Origin: CAZABG01 sp964460985
Lineage (GTDB): Bacteria; Chlamydiota; Chlamydiia; Chlamydiales; Parachlamydiaceae
Assembly: GCA_964460985.1 (NCBI GenBank)
Contig: CAYWQX010000041.1
Coordinates: 1 to 18,661 of the forward strand
Length of the DNA stretch: 18,661 bases
Reading direction: 5' to 3'
How positions within the stretch are numbered: position 1 is the first letter of the stretch; each line of letters starts with the position of its first letter. The position numbers were made by a program, and so were the translations under genes. Of this stretch, positions 6,912-14,289 are shown piece after piece. The notes under the pieces are model-generated. The model did no database searches, was not told the origin of the DNA, and worked only from the letters and a program-made list of their open reading frames with translations.

Positions 6912-8231
6912 TTTCAAATGGTTGATAGCAGCAACCACCACATCCCTTCCTTTCAAAGATCGATCAAGCCCAAAGTGCTCATTCGGCGCATGAATCTGAT
7001 CGGTTGCAAGGCCCACTCCCACGAGCACCGCTTCAGCACCGGATGCTTTTGTTAAAGCGGCGACAATCGGAATGGAGGCTCCCTCTAAAATGTAGAGGCA
7101 AGGTTTTTTAAAGATATCGCTAAATGCTTTGGCAAACGCTTGCACCACTTGAGAAGTCGGCGTTGTCATCATCGCCGGGCCGCCCCCGGAATGACGCTTT
7201 ACTTTGACCTGGATGCCAGGAGGTGCTTTTTTCTCAAAATAATCGGCCACCAGCAGGGCCATTTTTTCAGGATCTTGTCCTCTTACAATGCGGCAGGAGA
7301 GTTTGGCATGAGCTTTTGAGGGGATCACGGTTTTAAAGCCTTCGCCAATGTAGCCCCCCCAGACACCGTTTATTTCTAAGGTAGGTCTTAACCAGTTTCT
7401 TTCCATGACCGGAAGAGAAGTCTCGCCCCCGGTTGCGCTCGATCCATACTCTTCGAGGTACTTTTTCTCGTCGAAAATATCAAAGGCAATATGCTTTTTT
7501 TCTTCTTCCGATAAGGGGATAATGGAGTCGTAAAAACCTGGAATGGTGATCTTGCCGTTTTCGTCTTTAGCTGAGGCAATGAGCTCGCAAATGGCCCTTA
7601 AAGGGTTATAGGCAATTCCTCCATGCGTGCCCGAATGAAGATCGATTTTAGTGCCTGTTACTTCCATCTCAAGAGTGATCAAGCCTCGCATACCCAGTGA
7701 GACGGCAGGCGTGTCTTTATTCGGAATGCCGCAGTCAACAATGGCTAAATGGTCGCTTTGAAGCTTTTGACTTTTTTCTTTCAGAATTTTTTCAAGGCCG
7801 CAGCTTCCGATCTCTTCCTCGCCCTCGATCAGAAGTTTGATGTTGATAGGGTATTTGCCCTGAAACGATTTTAAGGCTTGAAGAACGTAGAATAACTGCC
7901 CTTTATTATCTTGCGCGCCGCGGGCGTAGATAATACCGTCTCGCACTTCAGCATTGAAAGGGTTTGATTGCCATAGCTCAATCGGATCTATGGGCTGAAC
8001 ATCGTAGTGGCCGTATAAAAGAAGGGTTGGCTGCCCCTCAATTTTTTGACTTTCGGCAAAAAGGGTAGGGTGGCCTGAGGTATCCCATCTTTCGGTCTTA
8101 AAATTTAATTTTTCTACATACTCTTTGACCCAGTTGAAACAAGCCTCAATGTCTTGCTTATGGCCCGGTTCAGAGGAGATCGAAGGGAAACTTAATAACG
8201 TCTTATATTCTTGAAGAGTAGTATCATCCAT
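6906..8231 (-). CDS. M20 family metallopeptidase (dipeptidase/carboxypeptidase type)
   Basis: Cytoplasmic di-zinc hydrolase of the M20 clan (CPG2/DapE/carnosinase-like), 441 residues, no signal peptide. Metal and catalytic residues are in place: GHYDVQP (74-80) with H75 and D77, GAQDNKG (105-111) with bridging D108, EGEEEIGS (136-143) with the catalytic and metal-binding glutamates, D166 in IVDCG, and the last histidine at about residue 414 in HAPNEHF. The central insert, with DLHSGTHGG, is the dimerisation domain. GHYDVQP, EGEEEIGS and HAPNEHF are typical of the dipeptidase branch rather than of DapE or ArgE, so peptide salvage is the likely role. No clear SD precedes the ATG at 8231-8229. 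Its 3' end overlaps that of the gene at 6309. Confidence 0.92.
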   Translation of the reverse strand: MDDTTLQEYKTLLSFPSISSEPGHKQDIEACFNWVKEYVEKLNFKTERWDTSGHPTLFAESQKIEGQPTLLLYGHYDVQPIDPIELWQSNPFNAEVRDGIIYARGAQDNKGQLFYVLQALKSFQGKYPINIKLLIEGEEEIGSCGLEKILKEKSQKLQSDHLAIVDCGIPNKDTPAVSLGMRGLITLEMEVTGTKIDLHSGTHGGIAYNPLRAICELIASAKDENGKITIPGFYDSIIPLSEEEKKHIAFDIFDEKKYLEEYGSSATGGETSLPVMERNWLRPTLEINGVWGGYIGEGFKTVIPSKAHAKLSCRIVRGQDPEKMALLVADYFEKKAPPGIQVKVKRHSGGGPAMMTTPTSQVVQAFAKAFSDIFKKPCLYILEGASIPIVAALTKASGAEAVLVGVGLATDQIHAPNEHFGLDRSLKGRDVVVAAINHLKL

Positions 8232-8299
8232 GCAAATGAGATTAGTCTATACAGCTAATTTTTTATAAGGAGTAAAATAAAGGTAGGGGGACAAAGATC

Positions 8300-8500
8300 A
8301 TGTTTACCTGCAAAACAGTTTTAATCTTTTTAGCCGGCGCTCTTTTTTTCCACGCATTAAGCCACTTCGCTCTTCCTTACTATTTTCAGCTTCCGCTAAC
8401 GGTTAACGGATTTACTCTGACGAACGAGCTCAATATGATCATTGCCTGGGTGAGTTTGGCAGTATCAGTCGCTTTTTTATTTGCTGCTAAAAGATGCTAG
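8300..8500 (+). CDS. Small two-helix membrane protein
   Basis: A 66-residue protein. It opens MFTCKTVLIFLAGALFFHAL (first membrane helix), then a polar turn (PLTVNGFTLTNELN), then a second helix (MIIAWVSLAVSVAFLFAAKRC). A GGGGG run about 12 bases upstream could serve as a poor SD. It is convergent with the M48 protease gene and overlaps its 3' end by 4 bases. The clean helix-turn-helix layout and positive C-terminus favour a real gene over chance. I cannot assign a function. Confidence 0.6.
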   Translation: MFTCKTVLIFLAGALFFHALSHFALPYYFQLPLTVNGFTLTNELNMIIAWVSLAVSVAFLFAAKRC

Positions 8501-9585
8501 AGCAAGATTAAAAAAGCTGTGTAGAGAAAGAGGAAGCCAACGCTTATAAGCGTTTTGAAGTGGTGCTTGTTCGCAAGCTTCACATCCCTCTTTACTCTGT
8601 TTAAAAAATCTATTCTTTCTTGGATTGAAAAATGGTGCCAGGAGGGATTTTTGTGCGATCCGCCCGAAAAGTTTCCTACTTCATCTAAAGCTAAAATCAT
8701 ATCGTCTAAAGGAATGTCCAAGCTTAAGGCGTTCAGATCGGCCTGTCTTTCAAAAAGTCTCGAAAAATATCCGAAGACAAACCGGTAGTAAAAAGCGGCT
8801 ATTACGATAAAAAGAAGAGTTTGAAAAAATGGCTCTTCAATGCCGCTTAAATAAAGAAGGCTATTTGCCGTAAGCAGTAAGCTTAAGAGGATTACCGGAA
8901 AGAAATAGAGATGCTTATATTTGTGATGCCCGAGCTCGTGGGCAAGGATGGCTTTAATCGCGGCAGGTTGCAGATGGCGAAGAAGAGAGGGGGTAAACAT
9001 CACGTAACGAAATCTAGGAATCACTCCCATGATGCCGGCTGTGAGCATATGGGGAAGAATTTTCCATTCAAGCAGTCCGCCATGTTTAAACCGAGCTTTT
9101 TCACAAAGAGCGTTCAGGTCATTTTTTAGCTCGGTTTCTTTGAGCGGAGTCGATCTCCAAATCGATTGGACGATAAAAGGAAAGAAAGCGAATAGAGCGA
9201 GCATTATCGCGATAGAATAAACGAGAAAATACTCCGCCGGAATGAAGTTCATGAGGGGGCTGATGATTAAAAAAGGGAGCGAGAAAGGGAGGATGAATAA
9301 AAAACTGTTTTTATCGGAGGGCTTTAAATAAACCCTTAAAGCAAATGTACTTAAGAATAGTAGAACCAGGAGAAATGAATTAGTTAAAAATCCGTAATAT
9401 CCAAAAAATAAAATCAGGACAATTGCACTTAATAAAGTCCATTTTAAGCTAAATCTTATTAAGAGAAAGGGGGTTGAAAGAACGGCGAGCATAACCCATA
9501 GCGCCTTCATGAGATCAAATGGAGTCTCTGGGAGCATCATAGCGATGGCGAAGAGAGCAAATAGGTATAGAAGGTTTGAAAACAA
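8497..9585 (-). CDS. M48 family membrane metalloprotease
   Basis: Integral membrane zinc protease of the Ste24/HtpX/BepA clan, 362 residues. The first ~145 residues are four or more membrane segments. The catalytic zinc motif HELGH is at 216-220 (extended HELGHHKYKH). The third ligand lies in ERQAD (279-283), the ExxxD form seen in the family. Two hydrophobic segments follow the HExxH helix and one closes the C-terminus. The start is a TTG at 9585-9583, supported by a strong SD, AAGGAG at 9599-9594, with 8-base spacing. The length and N-terminal membrane bundle exceed those of E. coli HtpX (about 290 residues). It is divergent from the symporter gene across only 29 bases, so its promoter must lie inside that gene. 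Confidence 0.88.
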   Translation of the reverse strand: MFSNLLYLFALFAIAMMLPETPFDLMKALWVMLAVLSTPFLLIRFSLKWTLLSAIVLILFFGYYGFLTNSFLLVLLFLSTFALRVYLKPSDKNSFLFILPFSLPFLIISPLMNFIPAEYFLVYSIAIMLALFAFFPFIVQSIWRSTPLKETELKNDLNALCEKARFKHGGLLEWKILPHMLTAGIMGVIPRFRYVMFTPSLLRHLQPAAIKAILAHELGHHKYKHLYFFPVILLSLLLTANSLLYLSGIEEPFFQTLLFIVIAAFYYRFVFGYFSRLFERQADLNALSLDIPLDDMILALDEVGNFSGGSHKNPSWHHFSIQERIDFLNRVKRDVKLANKHHFKTLISVGFLFLYTAFLILL

Positions 9586-9593
9586 AGGGTGTT

Positions 9594-9599
9594 CTCCTT
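9594..9599 (-). promoter_or_regulatory. Ribosome-binding site that fixes the TTG start of the M48 gene
   Basis: AAGGAG on the minus strand sits 8 bases before TTG 9585. It is the only strong SD here and supports initiation at the TTG; no ATG is available nearby in this frame. Confidence 0.7.
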
Positions 9600-9614
9600 A
9601 CAATAGATTATTTT

Positions 9615-10859
9615 ATGAACAAACTGAATATAATATTAGTCTTTGTTGCCATCGCCCTTGCGATTTTAGCTGGCATGATCACCGGTACCGATCAATCTCT
9701 TTTTGGCATTACCTACTATGAGCTCTACGATCTCATAGGTAATCTTTTTTTAAACGCCTTAAAATTGGTGATCGTTCCTCTTGTGGCCTCTTCGATTATA
9801 ACCGGGGTTGCCAAGATGGGGGAAGAGAATGCGGTTCTCTCGCTCGGCGCTAAAACCTTCGGCTATTTTTTCTTTACCTGCTTTCTCGCTGTTCTAGGGG
9901 CTTATTTAGTCGTCGTTTTAATTGAACCGGGGGCAAGGGAGATTTTATCGATTCGAGAAACCGCAAGTTTAATGCCCGATGCCTCCCTGTTTGATAAACT
10001 GAAAGAAATTTTATATCGCTTGTTCCCGCAAAATATTATCCAAGCGGCAGCTGAAGGGCAGATGCTAGGCCTCATCTTTTTCTGCTTATTATTTGGATAT
10101 TTTACTTCACAAATAGATCCGCATCTATCAGGGACTCTCCAAAGTTTTTTCAAGGGTGTTTTTCAGGTGATGATGAAGATTACCCACTTTGTCATTCAGT
10201 TTTTACCGCTTGGTGTTTTTGCGCTGGTGGCAAAAGTCGTTGCCTCCTCCGGCTTTGAAGCGATTCGTTCAGCCGGCTGGTTCTTTGTGACCTGCTTGAT
10301 GGCGTTTGCCCTCTATTTCTTTGTAACCCTTTCGGTTCTTTTGAAAACTTGGGGCAAAGTGAGCCCCTGGAAACATATGAAGGCCATGGCGCCGGCTCTC
10401 CTTACAGCCTTTACAACCAGCTCATCCGCTGCCACCCTTCCGGTCACCCTTGAAAGCATTGAAAAAAGAGCCGGGGTTTCAAACCGTGTTGCAAGCTTTA
10501 CGCTCCCTCTTGGAACCTCGATCCACATGGCCGGAACGGCTATTTTCGAGTGTGTGGCGACCTTTTATTTGGCGCAAGTCTACGGGATTCCTCTCAATTT
10601 AACTTCTCAAATTCTGATTATTCTCCTCTCTTTCATCATGTCGATTGGGATTGCAGGGATTCCCTCTGCGAGCTTAGTGGTGATGGTTGTGATTTTGAAT
10701 ATGGTGGGAATTCCCGTCGAAGGGCTTGCGCTCCTTCTTGTTGTAGAGAGATTCCTAGATATGTTTAGAACGGTCATGAACGTTTACAGCAATACCGTTT
10801 CCACCGTATTGGTGGCTCGTTCCGAAGGGGAGCTTACAAATCTAAAGCCTACTTCGTAA
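9615..10859 (+). CDS. Dicarboxylate/amino acid:cation symporter (glutamate family), probably proton-coupled
   Basis: Secondary transporter of the DAACS/SLC1 family, 414 residues from ATG 9615 (MNKLNIILVF). A longer frame from TTG 9576 lacks a proper SD and overlaps the M48 gene. Hallmarks are the serine-rich re-entrant hairpin TTSSSAATLP (267-276), PLGTSIHMAGT (298-308) and ERFLDMFRTVMNVYSN (378-393). By alignment to GltPh from memory, the substrate-binding residues D382, R385, T386 and N389 are kept, which fits an acidic amino acid or dicarboxylate. The sodium-ligand Asp of NMDGT is Ala306, and the last helix-8 Asp (GltPh D405) is Asn393. E. coli GltP, which uses protons, also has Asn at the latter position. 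The 3' end overlaps the convergent patatin gene by 11 bases. No SD is visible. Confidence 0.9.
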   Translation: MNKLNIILVFVAIALAILAGMITGTDQSLFGITYYELYDLIGNLFLNALKLVIVPLVASSIITGVAKMGEENAVLSLGAKTFGYFFFTCFLAVLGAYLVVVLIEPGAREILSIRETASLMPDASLFDKLKEILYRLFPQNIIQAAAEGQMLGLIFFCLLFGYFTSQIDPHLSGTLQSFFKGVFQVMMKITHFVIQFLPLGVFALVAKVVASSGFEAIRSAGWFFVTCLMAFALYFFVTLSVLLKTWGKVSPWKHMKAMAPALLTAFTTSSSAATLPVTLESIEKRAGVSNRVASFTLPLGTSIHMAGTAIFECVATFYLAQVYGIPLNLTSQILIILLSFIMSIGIAGIPSASLVVMVVILNMVGIPVEGLALLLVVERFLDMFRTVMNVYSNTVSTVLVARSEGELTNLKPTS

Positions 10860-11802
10860 TTGAGCGGACAAATTCATGAAGCGCTTCTTTGTTAGCTTCA
10901 TACAGTTTTTGTCCTTTTTCCTGATAATAAGCCATCGCTTCAGGACTTCCGTTGTTGATAGGGGCCATGTTCTTGGGTAGTTTGTACTCCTGAATTCTCA
11001 GGTAGGAAACTCTACCCTCTGAACCATCGGCTAAATTTTGCATGTCGATATGCGCTTGCTGGGAGGTTGCATTAAAAATGTTATTGATAAGCGAGCCGCT
11101 TTCAACCCATTTAAGCTCGCCCATGTTTTTGGCTTCGGCGTAAGTCATAGTCTGTTCGGGTAGGCCCGTTCCTACAGAGAGAACCGCTATTTTTCGGCGG
11201 TTCAGAAGTTTATAGTGGAGGAAGGCAGAAAGAGTCGGGTTGTTATCGTAAAGCCCCCCATCTCCAAGTAAAACGGATTTACCCTCGCTTGTGACTTCGT
11301 AGGGAGGAAAATAGGTCGCAGCAGCGGTAGCTGAGCGGATCGTTTCAACAACAGATAGGCCTTTCGGCCATTTTGATTTATCGCTCGAATCAAAATGAAA
11401 AGGGAGGCTCGTGGTGTAATCAATCGAAAGGGTATAAACCGGTTTTTTCAAGTCGGTAAATTTTAAATCTCCAAATTGCTGTTGAAGAACATTTTGAAGC
11501 GCCTGAGCGCCGTATTCAGTGTGAAAAAGGGCCCATAGAGAGTGAATCACACCCGGTTTGTAAAATATTTTTTCAACATTTTGTCTGAACAATTGATTGA
11601 TTTGAGAAGCGCTTTGAGGGGCCTCTTGAGCGAACGCTGAGGCGAAAATAGTTCCGACAGAGGCGGCTGCAAAATAATCGACCGATTGTCCAAAAGAAAA
11701 TTTTTCATCTTCTTCAACGCATTGAAGAACTGTTCCCGGCAGAAGGCCTCTCGCTCCGCCGCCGTCGATTGAAAGCATTGATACTGTGTGATTGGAAAAC
11801 AT
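10849..11802 (-). CDS. Patatin-like phospholipase
   Basis: Predicted acyl hydrolase with a Ser-Asp dyad that cleaves membrane phospholipids or related esters. From ATG 11802 (SD GGAGG, 4 bases away) it has 317 residues; a GTG at 11823 would add seven. The oxyanion loop is DGGGARG (13-19). The nucleophile elbow reads AASVG with S48, where the family norm is GxSxG, so the first glycine is replaced by Ala. The catalytic Asp is D181 in GDGGLYDNNP. No signal peptide or membrane helix is seen. It follows the exported barrel gene at 11869 by 66 bases on the same strand, so the two may be co-transcribed. Similar proteins in intracellular bacteria act on host membranes, but secretion cannot be read from this sequence. 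Confidence 0.88.
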   Translation of the reverse strand: MFSNHTVSMLSIDGGGARGLLPGTVLQCVEEDEKFSFGQSVDYFAAASVGTIFASAFAQEAPQSASQINQLFRQNVEKIFYKPGVIHSLWALFHTEYGAQALQNVLQQQFGDLKFTDLKKPVYTLSIDYTTSLPFHFDSSDKSKWPKGLSVVETIRSATAAATYFPPYEVTSEGKSVLLGDGGLYDNNPTLSAFLHYKLLNRRKIAVLSVGTGLPEQTMTYAEAKNMGELKWVESGSLINNIFNATSQQAHIDMQNLADGSEGRVSYLRIQEYKLPKNMAPINNGSPEAMAYYQEKGQKLYEANKEALHEFVRSITK

Positions 11803-11868
11803 AAGACCTCCGATTTCCACCAACCTAGCAAATGAGCTAAATTATGAACCAGTATCCTTGATAGCGCA

Positions 11869-12522
11869 TTAAAACCAGCGGGTAACGCCGATCTTGAGCC
11901 CTTTACCTTTAAGGCCATGCTTTTCACGATCCAGCGAGCGATTCAATCCGGCTCCAATATTGATCGACCATTGTTTGCTTAAATCTTTTTCGATCATAAA
12001 GGTGTAGTTCGGCCCTTTAGAGCTTGATTTGGCAGAAGGGAAAGGTTTTACAACCGTTTTGGTTCTCGACCACCCATAAAAAATGCCGGCACCCATCCGA
12101 AAAGTAGGGGTAAAGCAGTACTGTGCATCTAAAGCAATATAAGGTCCGTAGCCAGTAAAATGTTGTTTAAGATCAAAAAGCCCGAACTGTTTAATGTCGA
12201 TACAAGATCTAAAGTTGGTGTAAGTCATTCCGGCATAAGGAGTAAAATAGAATTTTTTATAAGGCAGGCAAACGCCCAGGCCGGCCGTATAGGCTTCAAG
12301 CTCAGCGTCCCCTCTACCCACTAAAATGGTGCCCCTGGCTAACACATTTCTCCAGAGAAAATAATCACCGGCTATCCTAAATCCACCTAGATCTAACTTG
12401 TCTACTGTTCTTCCGAATTCTAACACATCAAGGCGCATGACAGTGGGTGCTACATCGAGCTTTCCTTTGCAAGCGGCTTGAAGGGAACAAAAGAGAGATA
12501 AAATTATTGCTATTAGTTTCAT
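11869..12522 (-). CDS. Exported outer-membrane beta-barrel-like protein
   Basis: A 217-residue protein with a signal peptide (MKLIAIILSLFCSLQA, cleavage near residue 16-17) followed by a chain with alternating hydrophobic and polar residues, rich in aromatic and Gly, ending in a terminal Phe (GVTRWF). A C-terminal aromatic residue is the usual recognition signal for BAM-dependent barrels. Segments such as KKFYFTPYAGMTYTNF and FRMGAGIFYGW look like amphipathic strands. The cysteine after the signal (AAC) is not in a good lipobox because Gln stands at -3. A strong SD, AGGAG, lies 6 bases before the ATG. It is not recognised as a named porin. It lies upstream of the patatin-like gene and divergent from the acyl-CoA dehydrogenase operon. 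Confidence 0.7.
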   Translation of the reverse strand: MKLIAIILSLFCSLQAACKGKLDVAPTVMRLDVLEFGRTVDKLDLGGFRIAGDYFLWRNVLARGTILVGRGDAELEAYTAGLGVCLPYKKFYFTPYAGMTYTNFRSCIDIKQFGLFDLKQHFTGYGPYIALDAQYCFTPTFRMGAGIFYGWSRTKTVVKPFPSAKSSSKGPNYTFMIEKDLSKQWSINIGAGLNRSLDREKHGLKGKGLKIGVTRWF

Positions 12523-12568
12523 TAAAATCTCCTAGTTCAATCATCTTACTTGAGGGGTGACAAAAATC

Positions 12569-12599
12569 TCGACTAAAAAATGGGGTATGCTAGAGTCGA
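12569..12599 (+). promoter_or_regulatory. Dyad symmetry upstream of the acyl-CoA operon
   Basis: TCGACT (12569-12574) and AGTCGA (12594-12599) are exact inverted copies separated by 19 bases. They lie in the spacer between the exported barrel gene and the operon, ending 4 bases before the preferred start at 12604. The right arm overlaps the weak AGAG ribosome-binding site. It could be an operator or a hairpin that hides the start, but six-base arms may also occur by chance. Confidence 0.25.
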
Positions 12600-12603
12600 A
12601 ATC

Positions 12604-14289
12604 ATGGATGAAGAGTCAAAAAAACTGGCCGAAGAGCTTTTGTTCTCGGGCGATCATAAACCTAGCTTTGCTAAAGCATTATTTTTTGGAATCTTTGAAG
12701 GGAAGAGGGTCATTCCTTTCCCTCAAGTTTCTAAGGATGAGATAGATAAAGCAGAAAATCTGGTCGTTCGACTCAAACAATTTATGGTTGAAAAAATCGA
12801 TCCGGTCTGGATCGATAAAAACGCGAAAATACCCGAAGAAGTCATTCTCGGACTTGGTAAACTTGGAATTTTAAGTCTCACTATTCCAAAAGAATACGGT
12901 GGACTTGGTTTAAGCCAATATGCCTATTGCCGAGCGATGGAAGAGCTTTCAAGAAGGTGCAGCGCGACTGCCCTTTTTGTAAATGCGCATCAAAGCGTGG
13001 GCCTTAAAGCCCTTCTTTTATTTGGCACGGAAGAGCAGAAGAAAAAATGGCTGCCCCCGTTAGGACGAGGAGAGGCGATTGCCGCTTTTTCATTAACGGA
13101 GCCCAATGCGGGCTCTGATGCAGGGGGAATCGAAACAAAAGCCACCTATGATGCAGCCCAAAAATCGTGGACGATTAAAGGGCGCAAGCAATGGACCACG
13201 AATGGGGCGATTGCCAAAATCATCACCGTGATGGCCAAAACGAAATTGGATAACGGCCAGGAAAAAGTGACCGCCTTTTTAGTTACACCTGAAATGCCCG
13301 GTTTTAAAGTGGTCGTTCATACCCTTGACAAGACCGGAATGAGAGGGTCGATAACAAGCAACATCGACTATGATAATGTAGTAGTTCCGGAAGATCAGAT
13401 CTTAGGTCCTCTAGGAGGAGGCTTAAGAGTTTGTTTAACCGTTCTGGACTATGGGAGGACAACTTTTGGCGCGACTTGCCTAGGGGTTGCTAAAGAGTGC
13501 GAAGAGAGAGCTTACAAGTATGCCAAAGAGAGAGTGCAATTTAAAAAACCGATTGCCTCCTTTCAACTGGTTAAAGAAAAGCTTGCTAAAATGAGTGCTT
13601 ACACCTATGCGACAGAGTGCACGACGTATCTTACGGCCGGGCTTCTTGATAAAGGGCAGGAAGATGTCATGTTAGAGTCGGCTATTTTAAAAGTGTTTGC
13701 CTCGGAAAGCTTGTGGAATTCTCTCTTTGATACCATGCAAATCTTCGGCGGAAAGTCCTTTTTTACCGACCTTCCTTTTGAGCGGATGATGCGGGATGCG
13801 AGATTAAATACCATTGGCGAAGGCTCAAATGATGTTCTCCGTGTATTTATTGCGGCAGTAGGCCTTCGGGAATTCGGAATGGATTTACTGAAGCATAAGA
13901 ATAATTTCGATATCAAAGGGGCCCTAAATACCTTAAAGCCCATCCTCGCTAAGCCTCGAATCAAGGTTGCAAAATATCAATTCGCAGCCGATAGGTTAGC
14001 ATCCCAAATCAGCCGGTTCAACTGGGCTTGCTTAAAAGCGATTGGCAAATATGGGGAAAAAATTGCAGATCAACAGCTCATTTTAAATCGTATTACCAAC
14101 ATGGTAATAGCTCTTTACACTTCGACTGCTGTTTTATCTAAACTGCAAGAGGATCAGTCGATGGAAGTGAAGGGCTTATTATATCTTGATTACGCAACGA
14201 GAGATTTTGAAAAAGCCTATGAATCGCTTTTCTCGAAACAAGACTATTTAATCGAAAAAACGGCCGATATGCTGCTTGAGGGTTTATGA
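12604..14289 (+). CDS. Acyl-CoA dehydrogenase (VLCAD/ACAD9-like layout)
   Basis: FAD enzyme that inserts a trans-2 double bond into an acyl-CoA. The start is placed at ATG 12604 (MDEESKKLAEELL, AGAG 8 bases upstream); ATG 12580 in frame has no SD. This gives 561 residues, longer than the ~380 of simple family members because of an N-terminal extension of about 40 residues and a C-terminal helical extension (about 430-561). FAD and substrate contacts include AFSLTEPNAGSDAGG (about 161-175) and KGRKQWTTNG. The catalytic base is expected at E406 in IGEGSNDV. The segment FERMMRDAR...EGSNDVLRVF resembles VLCAD/ACAD9. Isovaleryl-CoA dehydrogenases have Gly or Ala at that site and place the base elsewhere, so this is probably not a leucine-pathway IVD. 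First gene of the operon; its stop overlaps the next start (ATGA). Confidence 0.93.
   Translation: MDEESKKLAEELLFSGDHKPSFAKALFFGIFEGKRVIPFPQVSKDEIDKAENLVVRLKQFMVEKIDPVWIDKNAKIPEEVILGLGKLGILSLTIPKEYGGLGLSQYAYCRAMEELSRRCSATALFVNAHQSVGLKALLLFGTEEQKKKWLPPLGRGEAIAAFSLTEPNAGSDAGGIETKATYDAAQKSWTIKGRKQWTTNGAIAKIITVMAKTKLDNGQEKVTAFLVTPEMPGFKVVVHTLDKTGMRGSITSNIDYDNVVVPEDQILGPLGGGLRVCLTVLDYGRTTFGATCLGVAKECEERAYKYAKERVQFKKPIASFQLVKEKLAKMSAYTYATECTTYLTAGLLDKGQEDVMLESAILKVFASESLWNSLFDTMQIFGGKSFFTDLPFERMMRDARLNTIGEGSNDVLRVFIAAVGLREFGMDLLKHKNNFDIKGALNTLKPILAKPRIKVAKYQFAADRLASQISRFNWACLKAIGKYGEKIADQQLILNRITNMVIALYTSTAVLSKLQEDQSMEVKGLLYLDYATRDFEKAYESLFSKQDYLIEKTADMLLEGL

Noticed and set aside
10849..11802. Patatin as a CBASS anti-phage effector
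   Set aside because: No cyclase, ubiquitin-like or HORMA/TRIP13 gene is adjacent; neighbours are a barrel protein and a symporter.
11869..12522. Lipoprotein (Cys after the signal peptide)
   Set aside because: The LQAAC sequence has Gln at -3, which does not fit the lipobox. A signal peptidase I protein with a terminal Phe is more likely.
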